DNA of 64,000 nt from Dipteronia dyeriana (taxonomy: Eukaryota; Streptophyta; Magnoliopsida; Sapindales; Sapindaceae): contig CM065300.1 in NCBI GenBank assembly GCA_032871835.1, forward strand, positions 68,397,192 to 68,461,191, given 5' to 3'. The notes under the pieces are model-generated. The model saw only the letters and a program-made list of their open reading frames with translations, searched no databases and was not told the origin of the DNA. Positions 33,632 through 44,304 of this stretch are shown here, in pieces. How positions within the stretch are numbered: position 1 is the first letter of the stretch; each line of letters starts with the position of its first letter. The translations under genes were made by a program, and so were the position numbers.

Positions 33632-34500
33632 GTTTACATATCCTTCTTTTGAAAGCCTTCAAAATTTTGTTTTTGCTTTCACTATATACAACATGAGACT
33701 TTGATCCTTCCAAAGACAGCCTGAAGCATCAAGGAACCAGTCGATAGCCTCCACCAGAAAGTCTCAAAAGAAAGGAAAGAAGACGAAATGCAATAAACCT
33801 ACTCTAGCATCTCTTGCTACCAAGCGAGTCGCATCCCAGGTCCAAACCACCCCAATTGTAGGCCAAGCAATTTGGGAGCCGCTAGTTGCAGCCTTTGTTG
33901 AAAGTGTATGCCTCAGAATGGTTGCGGATGGTATTGTCCCGCAACTAACATAGTTAGAGGCCGGAGGTGATACCAGTAGGCTAGGTACCAGGGTATCAAC
34001 CTTCGACAGATAGGGACAACAGCCACAGGCACTGGTTCAGAAGAGGTTGGGTCCCCTGCCCTCAATTCTAGAAAAGTTAGGGCCCGTACCACTAGCACCA
34101 GATAGATCGGTGAGCTAACAACCCCGATAGGTAAGGTCAACTCTCGACCTATCACTTAGGGAACCTAATTAACCAGCACAACCGATAGCCGCTGGAAGGC
34201 AACCTCAATCAGCTACGGGAGGGAGCAAGAGAAGTGCCTGAGAGGACCCCCCCTTAGAAGGAAAATCGAGATGAAGCTTTCGTAGCATCAGACGAGTCCG
34301 ATAATAAGGATTTTGAGGTCAAGTCTAAGCATGCTGGGAATCAGCACCTACGAGATTAGGTAGCCCAGATGGTAAAAGAACTGAAGAAGGGGAAGCACCA
34401 GGAGAACTGGAAAGATATATTAGGCGAGATAAATGCCCTTTTCTCCAGAAAGATCAGAGAAGCAGAACTTCCCCCCAAGTTCAAGATGTCTGCCAATAAG

Positions 34501-34727
34501 GGTTTGTTTGGTACACGGGATAAGACAGGACAACGTGGGACAGATTGTTCTTGTCCCACGTTTAGCGCTTCCTTAACGTAGGACATGACAGGACATGGTG
34601 GGACAAAAATTACAAAAAAGTTGTCCCACTCAAGACCCAAGGACAACTTGTCCCATGACATGGAACAAGTGTCAAAAAGGCCAAGTTACCCTTTAAATTT
34701 TCAAACAAATACAACCATGTCCAATAT

Positions 34728-34760
<33 letters not shown>

Positions 34761-35596
34761 TATAATTACATATATAATAATATATACGATATATATTATA
34801 ATGATAATATATAATATATAAACTATATTATTATAAATATATATAATAGTATTTAATAATATATATATATATTATATAATAATAATAATAATAATAATAA
34901 TATATCCTATATATAATAATATTCAATAAACCATATATATATATATATTATAATCTTTAATATATTATATATTATTAAATATAATAATATATATAATATA
35001 TATAAGATATATTAAACATTATTATTATATATAGGATATATATATATATTATAATATAAACATATTATTATATATACATATATATATATGACATATTTAA
35101 TATATTATATATATAATAATATTTAATATAATGTATATATACTATATACATTATATAATTTATATATTATTATATATTATATTTTCTATACGTACTAATA
35201 TTTAATGTTGTATATATCTATATATATCTTATATATGTTATTATACATAATAATATAATATATCATATTTTTATTTATAATACACGAAATATTCTATATT
35301 AATATATAACAATATCAAATAATAATATATATGTGATATATATTATATATTATATTATTATATATTATTGTATATTAATATATAATATTATAATTTATGT
35401 TGTTATATATATATGATAGGGGTACTCTGTCATTTGAACCTCTTGTTCTATCTTATCGCAACAATATCAAACGCATAACAGTACAGTTAATAGTTCTGTT
35501 TAGGTCTCCCAAACACAATATAGAACAACATGTCCTGTCATGTCCTGTCCTATCCAATCCTACCCTGTCCTGTCTCATTTCCGTGCCAAACGCACC
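34501..35596 (+). mobile_element. 1.1-kb terminal-inverted-repeat element in H gag
   Basis: The left end reads GGTTTGTTTGGTACACGGGA and the reverse complement of the right end reads GGTGCGTTTGGCACGGAAAT; both are followed by GACAGGACA-type subterminal repeats. The flanking direct repeat is ATAAG (34496-34500, 35597-35601), and the host gag reads straight across when the element is ignored. The core (about 34720-35410) is almost pure A+T. No transposase is encoded. The 5-bp direct repeat does not fit the usual 8 bp of hAT, 9-10 bp of Mutator or 3 bp of PIF/CACTA elements, so the superfamily is uncertain. Confidence 0.78.
34720..35410. repeat. AT-rich core of the TIR element
   Basis: Nearly 700 bp contain almost only A and T, dominated by TATATA, AATAAT and ATTATA runs and several self-complementary stretches. 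No gene is present; frames at 34585-34821 and 35397-35600 cross it and are spurious. Such sequence is expected to be hard to assemble, so its exact length should be treated with caution. Confidence 0.8.
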
Positions 35597-36560
35597 ATAA
35601 GTACTCTGGGACAGAGGATCCTTCGAGCCACCTGGAGAACTTCGTACAGCAGATGGAGGTCCATAACGCTACCATGACCACCTATACGCAGGATGTTCCC
35701 TACCACGTTAACTGACTACGCCAAGACGTGGTTTATAAAGCTACTTGTAGGTAGTGTTGATTCATTTACTAAGCTATCTAGTGATTTCCGAACACAATTT
35801 CAAGGGATCAAGCCACATCCAAAGAACCCCATCCATCTACAATACGTAGTCCAGGAGCGGAGCGATTCGCTCAGATCTTATATGGAGTGGTTCCATAATG
35901 AGGTGATCTAGATGGGAGCCTTCACAGAAAAAAGACCTTGGTCAATGTGAGAAGGATCCTTTGGGCTGATGCGCTATTCTGATCATTTGCCAAGTGACCA
36001 CCGGACACGTACATAAGGCCTATGACAGGGCGCTCAAGCAGGTAGAGATAGATGAATGAGCACGATGACCTAAGGGCTTGCAAAGGTCAAAAGAAAGAAG
36101 CACCAAAGCTAGCAACGGTTCAGAAGGCCTAGAAAAAACCTCTTAACCGGTCCACATACCACCCTCCACCCTTCCAACCTTAGCGGAAGTGATATCTAAC
36201 AAGGAGAAACCCACCACGGGTTTCGCCTCCTCCTAGAGAGGTAACCCTAATAGACAAGGAAGAAAGAGGGTACAACCACTACACCCCTTTCAATGCATCT
36301 CGCGAAACGATCTACCTTGCTATCTGTGATAAGGGACGACTTAGGAAGCCCAGTCCCATGAAATCGCTCGCTAACATAAGGAATCACTATAAATAATATG
36401 ACTTCCATAAGGATTTTGGACATAACACCTTGGAGTGCTACAACCTGTGCAACCAGATTGAGGCTTTGGTGAGAGAAGACTGTTTGAAGGAGTTTCTACA
36501 GCAGGTGCAGGATAGCATCCACACGGGGAAGGAGGTACAAGTATAAATTCGAGAAGATAA

Positions 36561-37500
36561 AGAGAGAAAGAAAGCAAATGGAAAAGACCTGATGCAAGAG
36601 ATCCAAGTTATACACACTATCAGTGGGGGACCTACTCTAGTCGGGACTTCCAATAACTCAAGGAAGAACCACGCTAGAAAAGTACCTCGAGTAGTATAAG
36701 GCGAGATATTTTCAAGGTTACCCGGAGACCAGCAGCAACCTTCCGTTTAGTCTAGAAAATCTTTACTGAGGACCATGTATTTAATACAGTGTAACTGCAT
36801 GATGATCCGATGGTTGTCACGGTCCAGATCGCCAATTACTTAGTCCACCGCTTATTAGTAAATACAAGTAGCAGCGTGGAAATCCTCTTTAAAGACACTT
36901 TGGAGAGGTTCAATCTGAAGCAATGATCTTACAATAGCTGCACCACTCCACTATACGGGTTTATTGGGGACTTAGTTATACCGGTTGTTATGAGGATTGC
37001 TCCCCTCTATCAAAATTTCATTACCGATTTTATGGTGGTCGACACCCCATCAGCCTACAATGCTATCCTACTGAGACCGTTCTTGTCATCTATAAAGGTA
37101 GTGTTTTCCATCTACCATACTATCTTGAAGTTTTTAGTAGGAGATTGGATAGGTGAGTTAAGTGGTAACTAGTAGATAGCCCGCAAGTGCTATGCCATAT
37201 CAGTTAACCCAACAGCATTGGCCAAGCAAGGTGCACAGGTAGCTATCATGCATGCGCAGTCAGAAAGGGATTTTGAAATCCCAAATTCCTCAGGAGTAGG
37301 ATCAGAGGCAAAGATCCTGGTAGAGGGGGAGGTAGAGGATGATGATAGAAGTGATCCAGTGGCCACCAAGTTGACGTGCTAGAGGAAGTACCTGTCAGAG
37401 AGCAAGACCCTTTTAAAGTTGTCAAGATTAGAGCTGGATTAGAGGAAACGGTGAAGGAAGGATTGATCAGGCTTCTCCATGAATATAATGATTTCTTTGC
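36561..37500 (+). pseudogene. pol: Protease region of gypsy H
   Basis: ANYLVHRLLVNTSSSVEILF (about 36830-36895) corresponds to the retropepsin active site, normally V-D-T-G-S-S; here Asp is Asn and Gly is Ser, so it is inactive. The frame 36990-37172 continues with FMVVDTPSAYNAILLRPFL, a typical Tat-lineage segment. Stops interrupt it before the RT region. 37246-37500 is poorly defined linker. Confidence 0.78.
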
Positions 37501-38669
37501 CAAGAGCCATGATGAGATTCTAGGGATCCCAATCTCTTTGGAAGCTCTAGGTTAATGATAGACCCCCCTTTAAACGGTGAAGCTGAAAAGATGGCATTTG
37601 AATCCCGAGAGAAATGAAGCGGTCCAAGAGAAGGTCGATAAGTTGTTGAATACTGGATACGTCAGGGATTCCCAGTACCCTTAGTGGATCATGAATGTGG
37701 TAATGGTTACCAATGCTTAAGAGAAGTGAAGCATGTGCGTTGAGTATACAGATCTCAATCGTACCTGCCCAAATGACAATTTTCCCCTGTCCAAGATCGA
37801 TCAGTTAATGGATTCCACTATGGAGAATAAGCTCATTAGCTTCAAGGATGCATTCTCTAGGTACAATCAAATTATGACGCACCCTGCTGACCAAGACAAG
37901 ACTAGTTTCATTACAAGGTAAGGTCTTTACTACTACAAGGTAATGCCCTTTTTATCTCAGGAATACAGGTGCCACATACCTTCAACTGGTTGTTTAAGAA
38001 AGAGATAGGAAAGACAACAGAGGTATACTTTGACGATATGATCACCAAATCCCAGGTAGCAGAGCAGCACCAGGTCCACCTCCGTTGAACCTTCTAGATA
38101 GAAAGAGAGAACCAAATACGGCTGAATCCAGCCAAACATGCATTCGGGGTGGCTACATGAAAGTTCCTCACATTCATAGTACATGAGAGGGGCTTATAAG
38201 CCAACCTAGAGAAGATCAAAGCAGTCATGGACCTCGAATCTCCCAGCTCTCTTAAGTAGGTAGATGTTCTGACTGGTCGAATAGCTGCACTCAACCGCTC
38301 CATATCCTGATCAACCGATAAATGTATCCTCTTCTTCTAATCAATCAAGGAAGGGAAAAACATTAAGTGGGACTAGTACAACAGGGGGGATTTCCAATCC
38401 CTGAAGGAATATCTAGCAAGCCTGCCACTACTGGTCAAACCAAAACTTGGGAAGGAACTGTAGATATACCTAGCCGTGTCAGAGGTAGCGGTTAGCATGA
38501 CCTTGGTTAAAGAGTATAGAGAAGGGGTTCAGTGACATGTCTATTATGTAAGCCATGCATTAACCAAACCAGAGTGGAACAATATTCTCCTAGAAAAACT
38601 CACCTTTGCCCTGGTGACCATACCAAGGAAATTGTGCCCCAAATTTGAAGCCCACACAATTGTTGTTGT
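37490..38669 (+). pseudogene. pol: Reverse transcriptase and RNase H start of gypsy H
   Basis: In order: KLNTGY-like sequence near 37640, MCVEYTDLNRTCPNDNFPLSKID (37733-37800), FKDAFSRYNQIMTHPADQDKTSF (37850-37918), and the polymerase motif near 38025-38050, where the usual YVDD reads YFDDM. Then LNPAKHAFGVA (38117-38150) and the RNase H segment ALTKPEWNNILLEKLTFALVT and AHTIVVV (38555-38669). LTR A begins inside the last motif. Several stops occur. Confidence 0.82.
38567..38669 (+). repeat. 103-bp H segment, copy 1 of tandem duplication
   Basis: AACCAGAGTGGAAC to TTGTTGTTGT is RNase H coding sequence of H. It recurs at 47831-47933 with the same length and only a handful of changes, again directly followed by LTR A. 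It marks the left edge of the duplicated unit. Confidence 0.9.
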
Positions 38670-39731
38670 TGTTGGGATTTTGCTCGATAGCAAGAGTATA
38701 ATAATGTATTTGACAATATTTTTCATTTTAATAAAGTGATTTCTAGTTTAACAAATCTTATAGCATTTATAGTTTAATTATTATAATTGTCAAAAGTAAA
38801 TAATCATAAGATCAAAAGAACATGAGAAAAGAAGAATTGTTCATACATCTAGATCAGTATGAGGTAGATACAATTCTTTAGTTAGTATTGAATAATATTC
38901 ACAACTTAAGATAAAGGTTGGGGATCTTTACCTTGTCAAAGTTTTAGATTCTTTTGCTAGCATTTGAGTGGGATCAAATGTGCTATGATGAGTCTAAAAT
39001 CATCAAAGTGAGGTGTCTTTGGGCAAAATAATCTAGTGCACTGGGTGCATTGAATTGGATCACAATGAAATACTTTATCTAGAATCGTCAATGGATAAAA
39101 CTTTTCACTTGAAGACAATTGGGGAGTCTATCTCAATCCTGAGATAAATTATGAACTTATGGTTGCAAATGTTGTCATTTGAACTATCAATGAGTACGAT
39201 TATATAGCATATTTTATCCTCAATAGTTTGATAGTATTCATTTGTTAATCGATACAGGACTTCATTTATTGATATGGACATCGTGGCTCCATTTAAGAAA
39301 TGAGAGTATAATATCATCATATGGATGTTTTGAGGTATTGGATATTAAATCTTATCGTTAATTTTTAAACAGTGTCTATTTAAACATGGCTTCTGGACAA
39401 GTCAAAATATCCAAGTTCAAAACGTTGTCATATGAGTAAATATGGTAATTTGGATAGCTATAGGCAGTCTATGCGCTTTAAGCGATTACTGGTATTCTTC
39501 ACGATGATGCACTTTCTCTATTAAGATTGTCTAGGGTACGAATGAGGAATATTAACTTATTCTACCTTTATTTAAGAGCTAAATTTTAGTTCTTTTGTCT
39601 AATAAACTAAAATTAATAGATCGGATCTAAGTGAATCATTTGTTGATTGTGATTGGGTTGTGTCTATTGGAGCTTAAATTTAGATAGCCCACCAAGATCC
39701 CCAATCCCTACAACTTGCATGGATCACTTGA
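38670..39731 (+). repeat. LTR A left part, copy 1
   Basis: It starts TGTTGGGATTTTGC and runs 1,062 bp to ...ACTTGA, where element B begins. It is the same length as its duplicate 47934-48995 and shares ATTTTTCATTTTAATAAAG near the start, in contrast to the CATATTA form in the other A LTRs (25608, 57790). CTTGA (39727-39731) is the target repeat of B. Confidence 0.92.
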
Positions 39732-40429
39732 TGTTAGGTTTTATATTTGTGTTGGCTTGATTCTATAACAAAACTTCATTCTTTGTAATGCTTAGTTGCT
39801 TAAGTGGTTCGTGATGATAAGAGCTTCAAGGAAGAAAAACAACTTCTCATGATGCAAAGTTCGTCTTCAAGAGGATTAGTACTACTCTTGGATGCTAAGG
39901 TATCAAGATTTTTCTTCCTCTTGCAAGGCGTAAACGCACACACACACAATTCATTCATATGTGTCTCTGCTTAGTTGTGCATCATTATATGTGTACAAAC
40001 ACACAATTCATACATTTGTGTCCCTACATCATAGCGCATCACTTGGTATAACACTTTCACACACTTGAAGTTGAATGCTCATGCATTGGTATGAAAGTAA
40101 CATGTTTTGGAATATGTATGATTGGAGACTATCTCTATGTAGTTTGCATTCTTGTGTGAAATGTGTTTGTTTATTTATATGTTTGTATAACATGGATCTT
40201 GAACTTGATTTTAGTCTTATATTATTCATGATTGAGTTCCGGTGAATTCGGTTACTCATACTATTGATTTTGAGTTCAAAGTCAAAAGATACTACACTTT
40301 CAACTCATGTTGCATATATTGTTTTCGTCTTCGTATATAGAGTAGAATTCTTATTTTATGGGTTGAGTATCTTATATTTCCATGTTTTTGAGAGATTCCC
40401 GGTTTGTAATCTTCAAACAGATTTGAATT

Positions 40430-40600
40430 CGGAGTTCAGAGGCCAAGGAACGGTCGAAGAACGCGAGAAGAGCGCAAGGGATGAGGTGCGATGGCTCAAG
40501 CCATCACCTTGCACCATCCCGAGATGGCGCATGGCCATCTCGGCCCCAAAAGTGCTCTGCCCCGAGATGAAAATGCGCCATCTCGGTGAGGTACTAAAAA
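40430..40600 (+). repeat. GC-rich hairpin block in LTR B U3
   Basis: Three inverted repeats follow each other: GATGGCT-CA-AGCCATC (about 40489-40504), CCGAGATGG...CCATCTCGG (about 40518-40542), and CCGAGATG...CATCTCGG (about 40562-40586). Similar symmetric arms persist in the solo copy (49750-49860), although some arms have changed there. The block is just upstream of TTTAAAA (40632-40639), a possible TATA box. The frames 40264-40671 (plus) and 40413-40748 (minus) cross it and are not recognised proteins. Confidence 0.75.
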
Positions 40601-40628
40601 TGGGGGCAATTTGGTCATTTGGCTGTTC

Positions 40629-40641
40629 TCTCTTTAAAACC
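40629..40641 (+). promoter_or_regulatory. Putative TATA box of LTR B
   Basis: CTTTAAAACC lies 30-40 bp downstream of the GC-rich block, in the same relative place as the TATATA motifs of LTRs C and D. The solo copy has the same TTTAAAACC at about 49902-49910. Confidence 0.4.
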
Positions 40642-41743
40642 TCTCCTTCCCTCTCATTCATTAGATGTTGAGAAAATTGAATTTGAAGAGCAAGTGCAGA
40701 AATTTGTCTCTCAACTTTTGATTTTTGTTTTTGTGATAACTTCTTCATTTCTACTCCGAATCACTTGATTCAAAAACCAATTTCGAGTGTATTGAAAATT
40801 TCTACAAAGCCCATGTGTTTCCAGAACCAAATGATGTCTAGATATTTCGTTGTGATCAGATCTTCAGTTCGTGGTTTTCATCATTGTTGGTAAAATCATC
40901 TTCTTCTTAGTTTTCTTCTTATATATTCTTATTGATTGATGCTATTTGATTAAGAACCATGAATAGGATGATTTTGATATCATTTTGTGGTTTGTTGATT
41001 TGATTTTCATGTTTAGCTAGATTTGTGATAAGTTGATTGATTTGTGCTAAACTTGATAAACATAAGATTGTTTCTAGAAATCTTTTGTTCTTATGCTTGA
41101 TTGACTATTTCTAGTTCTAATTTTATTTTCTAAGAACTAGGTTGTGTATCAATTGGTGTCTATATCTTCATATCTATGTTCTTAGTTGATAACATGCTTA
41201 GGTTTCCAAGATACTTTTGTGATTGTTCTTTGAAAGCATAATCTAGCTATCTAGTTGCATGTCCATAGAATTGGTTGATCATCATTTTCTATGTTGAGTT
41301 CTTGTTTGCGTTTTGCATTCATGATCACTTAGATGCCTTGTGAAGAGGTAGAAAGTCTCATAGCTTAGAGTGATTCTTTGATTTGAACAATTGAAAGTCT
41401 TAGCTAGAGTCGGGAGGACTTGGATAGCTAAGCAAGTGGAAGTCTCGACAAGAGGTGTGAGACCTCGGATTGTTGATCAAGGAAATCTTGACTAGAGTCG
41501 GGAGGACTCTGATAGTTAAGCAACAAGTCTTGCCTAGGGTCAGGAGGATCCGGATAGGTGAGCAAGGTATCTTCCTAGAGATAGGTTTACCACGTAAATA
41601 TTGTGTGTCATTGTTTGCAATTTTCATTAAGCATCGTTAAAATTGCATTGTTGTAAAAAAAGACAAAAATTGGAGCATATACCTATTCACCCCCCCCCCC
41701 CCCCTTAGGTATATTTACACTACAAAGATATAAGGAATTTCAA

Positions 41744-41760
41744 TTGGTATCTGAGCAGGT
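41744..41760 (+). promoter_or_regulatory. Primer binding site of element B
   Basis: TTGGTATCTGAGCAGGT follows the LTR end by one base. It is two changes from TTGGTATCAGAGCGGGT. It confirms the plus orientation of B. Confidence 0.88.
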
Positions 41761-41842
41761 GTCTAGTCGCACTTAGATAGATCTTCTCTATAGTGTTTGT
41801 TATCTTCTTTTGTTTCATCATGATTAAAGATATGTATTCTTT

Positions 41843-42960
41843 GTGGCTTCTCTTGTTGAAGGTGAGTCTATTGACTTAGATGATCAAATGATCAAAGATC
41901 TTATTCAAGAAAATGAAAGGATCTCTAAGATCAATAAGTCTCTCACTAAGAAGTTAGAATATCATTATTGTAGCTCAAAATGTGTTATTGATCTTAATGA
42001 CAAAATTCTTAATCTCGATAAAAACTTGATTGATAGCAATGATAGATTAAGTATTTTGAACCATGAAATTGAGCAAAGAGATGAATCTCTTGATCGTGCT
42101 AGGAGAATTGAAAATGTGCTTAAAGCAAAACTTAATAAGCATGAGAATCAAGAGAAAATGCTTAATGACAAACTTAATGAGTCTAAATAGATGATTAACA
42201 AGATGTTATCTAGCTCTAACAAAGTGAAAGCTCTCATTAAGGTTGGAAAGCCTTCAAACGACAAAAGAGGTTTAGGATATGTTAATGAAAAATCGACTCC
42301 TTCATCTAACAAATCTACTTTTGTCAAAGGTTGTAGCAATTTAATTTTAGGTACACTCTCTAACGGTAAAGTCATGAATGCTACCGGAGGTTCCTCAACA
42401 TCAATAATGAAAGTCAAGGAAAAGACTCAACAATTCCAAAGACAAGCTACATCATCATCAAATGCAAAAGGCAAGACATCTAGTGTTGCACGCCAAAGAG
42501 ATAAAAAATGTGAGAAGGCAAAATGAGTTGAATGCTCAAGCAAATGGTAAACTTCTCAAATTCATACCTATTTTTCATTATTGCAACATGGTAGGACACA
42601 TAAGACCTAGATGTTATGAATACATTCGTAAATGTAGAATTGCCAATGATTTGCATGATATGTCTTTAAATGGTCCTAAGCAATCATCCATGTATGGATC
42701 TAGAATTAGACCTAAGAAGACCTTGGAAAAGCATGTTGAGAATAAATGTGTTGATAATTTGTTTGTTAAACCTTGTGTTGTGCATCGTTCTACTATGCAT
42801 AAGAAAGTTGATAATGCTTTGTTTGATTTGTTTGAAAATATGACTAATGGAGTCAATGTGCCTAAAAACAAGTCAAAGCATGTTAATAAAAGTAGGAATG
42901 AGAAACTTGTCAAGAAAGTTTGGGTTAAGAAAAACACAACACAATGTTTGGTTGCACAAT
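41843..42960 (+). pseudogene. gag-like frame of B: coiled coil, zinc knuckle, no capsid
   Basis: The frame opens about 100 bp after the primer site at ATG 41843. It encodes a Lys/Glu/Asp/Asn-rich helix (DDQMIKDLIQENERISKI, LNKHENQEKMLNDKL), a TAG at 42188, and a Ser/Thr/Lys-rich part in the same frame to 42526. After a frame change 42462-43037 carries CNMVGHIRPRCYEYIRKC, a zinc-knuckle-like motif. The UBN2-type capsid part seen in C (YAFW, WMAIEDGY) is absent. B probably needed capsid from another element. Confidence 0.75.
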
Positions 42961-43330
42961 ATGCTTCAAGAGCTAATTCATCCTATTGTTGGTACCTAGA
43001 TAGCGGTTGCTCTTGGAATATGACCGGTAACAAGTAATTCTTTAAGAATCTTGTTATGAATGATGGTGGATGGGTTACATTTGGTGATGGCACTAAAAAG
43101 CAAGTTCTAGGCAAGGGAACAATTTGTATCCCCGGATTGCCTGAACTTCATGACACCTTGTATGTAGATGGTCTACAAGCTAATCTAATAAGCATCACTC
43201 ACTTGTGTGAAATTTTTAAAGAAGTTAGCTTTAACAAAGATGTGTGCACAATAATTGATAAAAATGGCAAAAAAAAAATTGAAAGTCAAAAGGTCTTCGG
43301 ACAATTGCTATTGTTTAGAGGTTGATCCAC
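42961..43330 (+). pseudogene. pol: Protease of B
   Basis: SSYCWYLDSGCSWNMTGNK (42975-43034) holds the D-S-G active site and is followed directly by TAA. The frame resumes at 43056 with GWVTFGDGTKKQVLGKGTI and TLYVDGLQANLISI, typical of the copia protease-to-integrase stretch. A frame change near 43270-43325 leads into integrase. Confidence 0.82.
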
Positions 43331-44304
43331 AAACATGTAATATGGAACATGAGTGCAACAAGCTTGAATTATGGCATGAAAGATTGGGCCACATGAATTA
43401 TAAAGATTTAAAGAAGCTTGAGAAATATAACATTGTTAGAGGTTTTCCTAGTCTTGGTAAAAAGCATGATGGTGTTTGTGAACCATGTCAATTAGGTAAA
43501 CAAACAAAAGTGTCTCATAAAAAGAACACTAATTTTGCTACCAAGAAGCCCTTAGAACTTGTGCATATGGACCTAATGGGACCAGTTCAAACCGAAAGCA
43601 TAAATGGCAAGAAATACATTTTTGTATGTGTTGATGACTTTTCTCGGTTTGCTTTGGTATATTTTCTTAGAGACAAGACCGAAACTTTTGGTTACTTTAA
43701 GAAGTTTTGTGATCAAGTTCAAAATGAAAAAGGTATTGGGATCAAGAAAATATATCGCATTAGGAGTGAGCGTGGGAGTGGATTTGAAAATGCTAGATTT
43801 AGTGAGTTTTGTGATGATTATGGGATTTTACATGAGTTCTCGGCTCCTAGAACTCCTCATCAAAATGGTATTATTGAGAGGAAGAATCGTGTCTTGCAAG
43901 AGATGGCTAGGGTCATGCTCAATAGCAAGAAAGTCCGTAGAAATCTTTGGGCCGAAACGGTCAATACCGCATGCTATGTCACTAATAGAGTTTTTAGAAG
44001 GCCCGGCCAAAAACAAACCTCCTATGAACTTTGGAAGGGCAAGAAGCCCAATGTGATTTACTTCCACACTTTTGGGAGTAAATGTTTTATTTTGAATGAT
44101 AGAGATCACTTAGGAAAGTTTGATGCTAAAAGTGATATTGGTCTCTTTCTTGGGTATGCTAATAATAGTCGTGCATATAGAGTGTTCTATTTGAAAACTA
44201 AGACTATTATAGAGTCTATTAATGTGAAAATAGATGATCTTATCATGCTTGATTTGTGTGGTAATAATGGTGTCAATGAACCTAAAAAAACATTTGTTGA
44301 ATGA
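43255..44304 (+). pseudogene. pol: Integrase of B
   Basis: This is a long open frame (349 codons from an internal ATG). Zinc part: LWHERLGHMNYKDL and CEPCQLGKQTK. Core: LVHMDLMGPV (first Asp present), VDDFSRF, then IRSERGSGFEN, where SD(H/R)GXEFEN is expected, so the second catalytic Asp is Glu and the following Glu is Gly, then IIERKNRVLQEM (catalytic Glu present). C-terminal side: SYELWKGKKPNVIYFHTFG and FLGYANNSRAYRVF. Well preserved but probably inactive. Confidence 0.9.

Larger units (their letters stand above)
33632..36560 (+). pseudogene. gag: gag of gypsy H, with a TIR element inside
   Basis: A decayed gag frame is recognisable from about 34369 (KDILGEINALFSRKI, LPPKFKMSANK). It stops at 34500, where a TIR element begins, and resumes at 35602 with YSGTEDPSSHLENFVQQMEV and, in another frame, YAKTWFIKLL and DFRTQFQGIKPHPKNP (35700-35860). 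A C-terminal CCHC-like region near 36390-36450 reads YDFHKDFGHNTLECYNL. Many stops occur. Before 34369 the leader and N-terminus are too degraded to define. Confidence 0.72.
29082..38669 (+). mobile_element. Ty3/gypsy element H, Tat/Retand-like, 5' part
   Basis: H has a 5' LTR (with a nested hAT), a TGGCTCCGTCTAT primer site, a decayed gag (with a nested TIR element), retropepsin, reverse transcriptase and part of RNase H. Copia family A interrupts it inside RNase H at 38669. The gag motif PPKFKM, the order protease-RT-RNase H and the primer site are as in plant Tat-lineage gypsy elements. The remainder should lie beyond the right window edge. Confidence 0.82.
39732..41742 (+). repeat. 5' LTR of element B
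   Basis: It starts TGTTAGGTTTTATA and ends GGAATTTCA. It is 2,011 bp, about 150 bp shorter than the solo copy at 48996-51160, because the part equivalent to about 50849-51030 is largely missing near 41588. It contains a CA repeat (39937-39949), the GC-rich block (40430-40600), the ~45-bp repeats (41394-41565) and a run of 15 C (41690-41704). Confidence 0.93.

Noticed and set aside
36371..36653. Minus-strand frames opposite the H gag tail
   Set aside because: They are shadows of the decayed plus-strand gag zinc-knuckle region.
40264..40748. 135- and 111-codon frames in LTR B
   Set aside because: Antiparallel frames over the hairpin block; broken up or altered in the solo copy (49680-49905).
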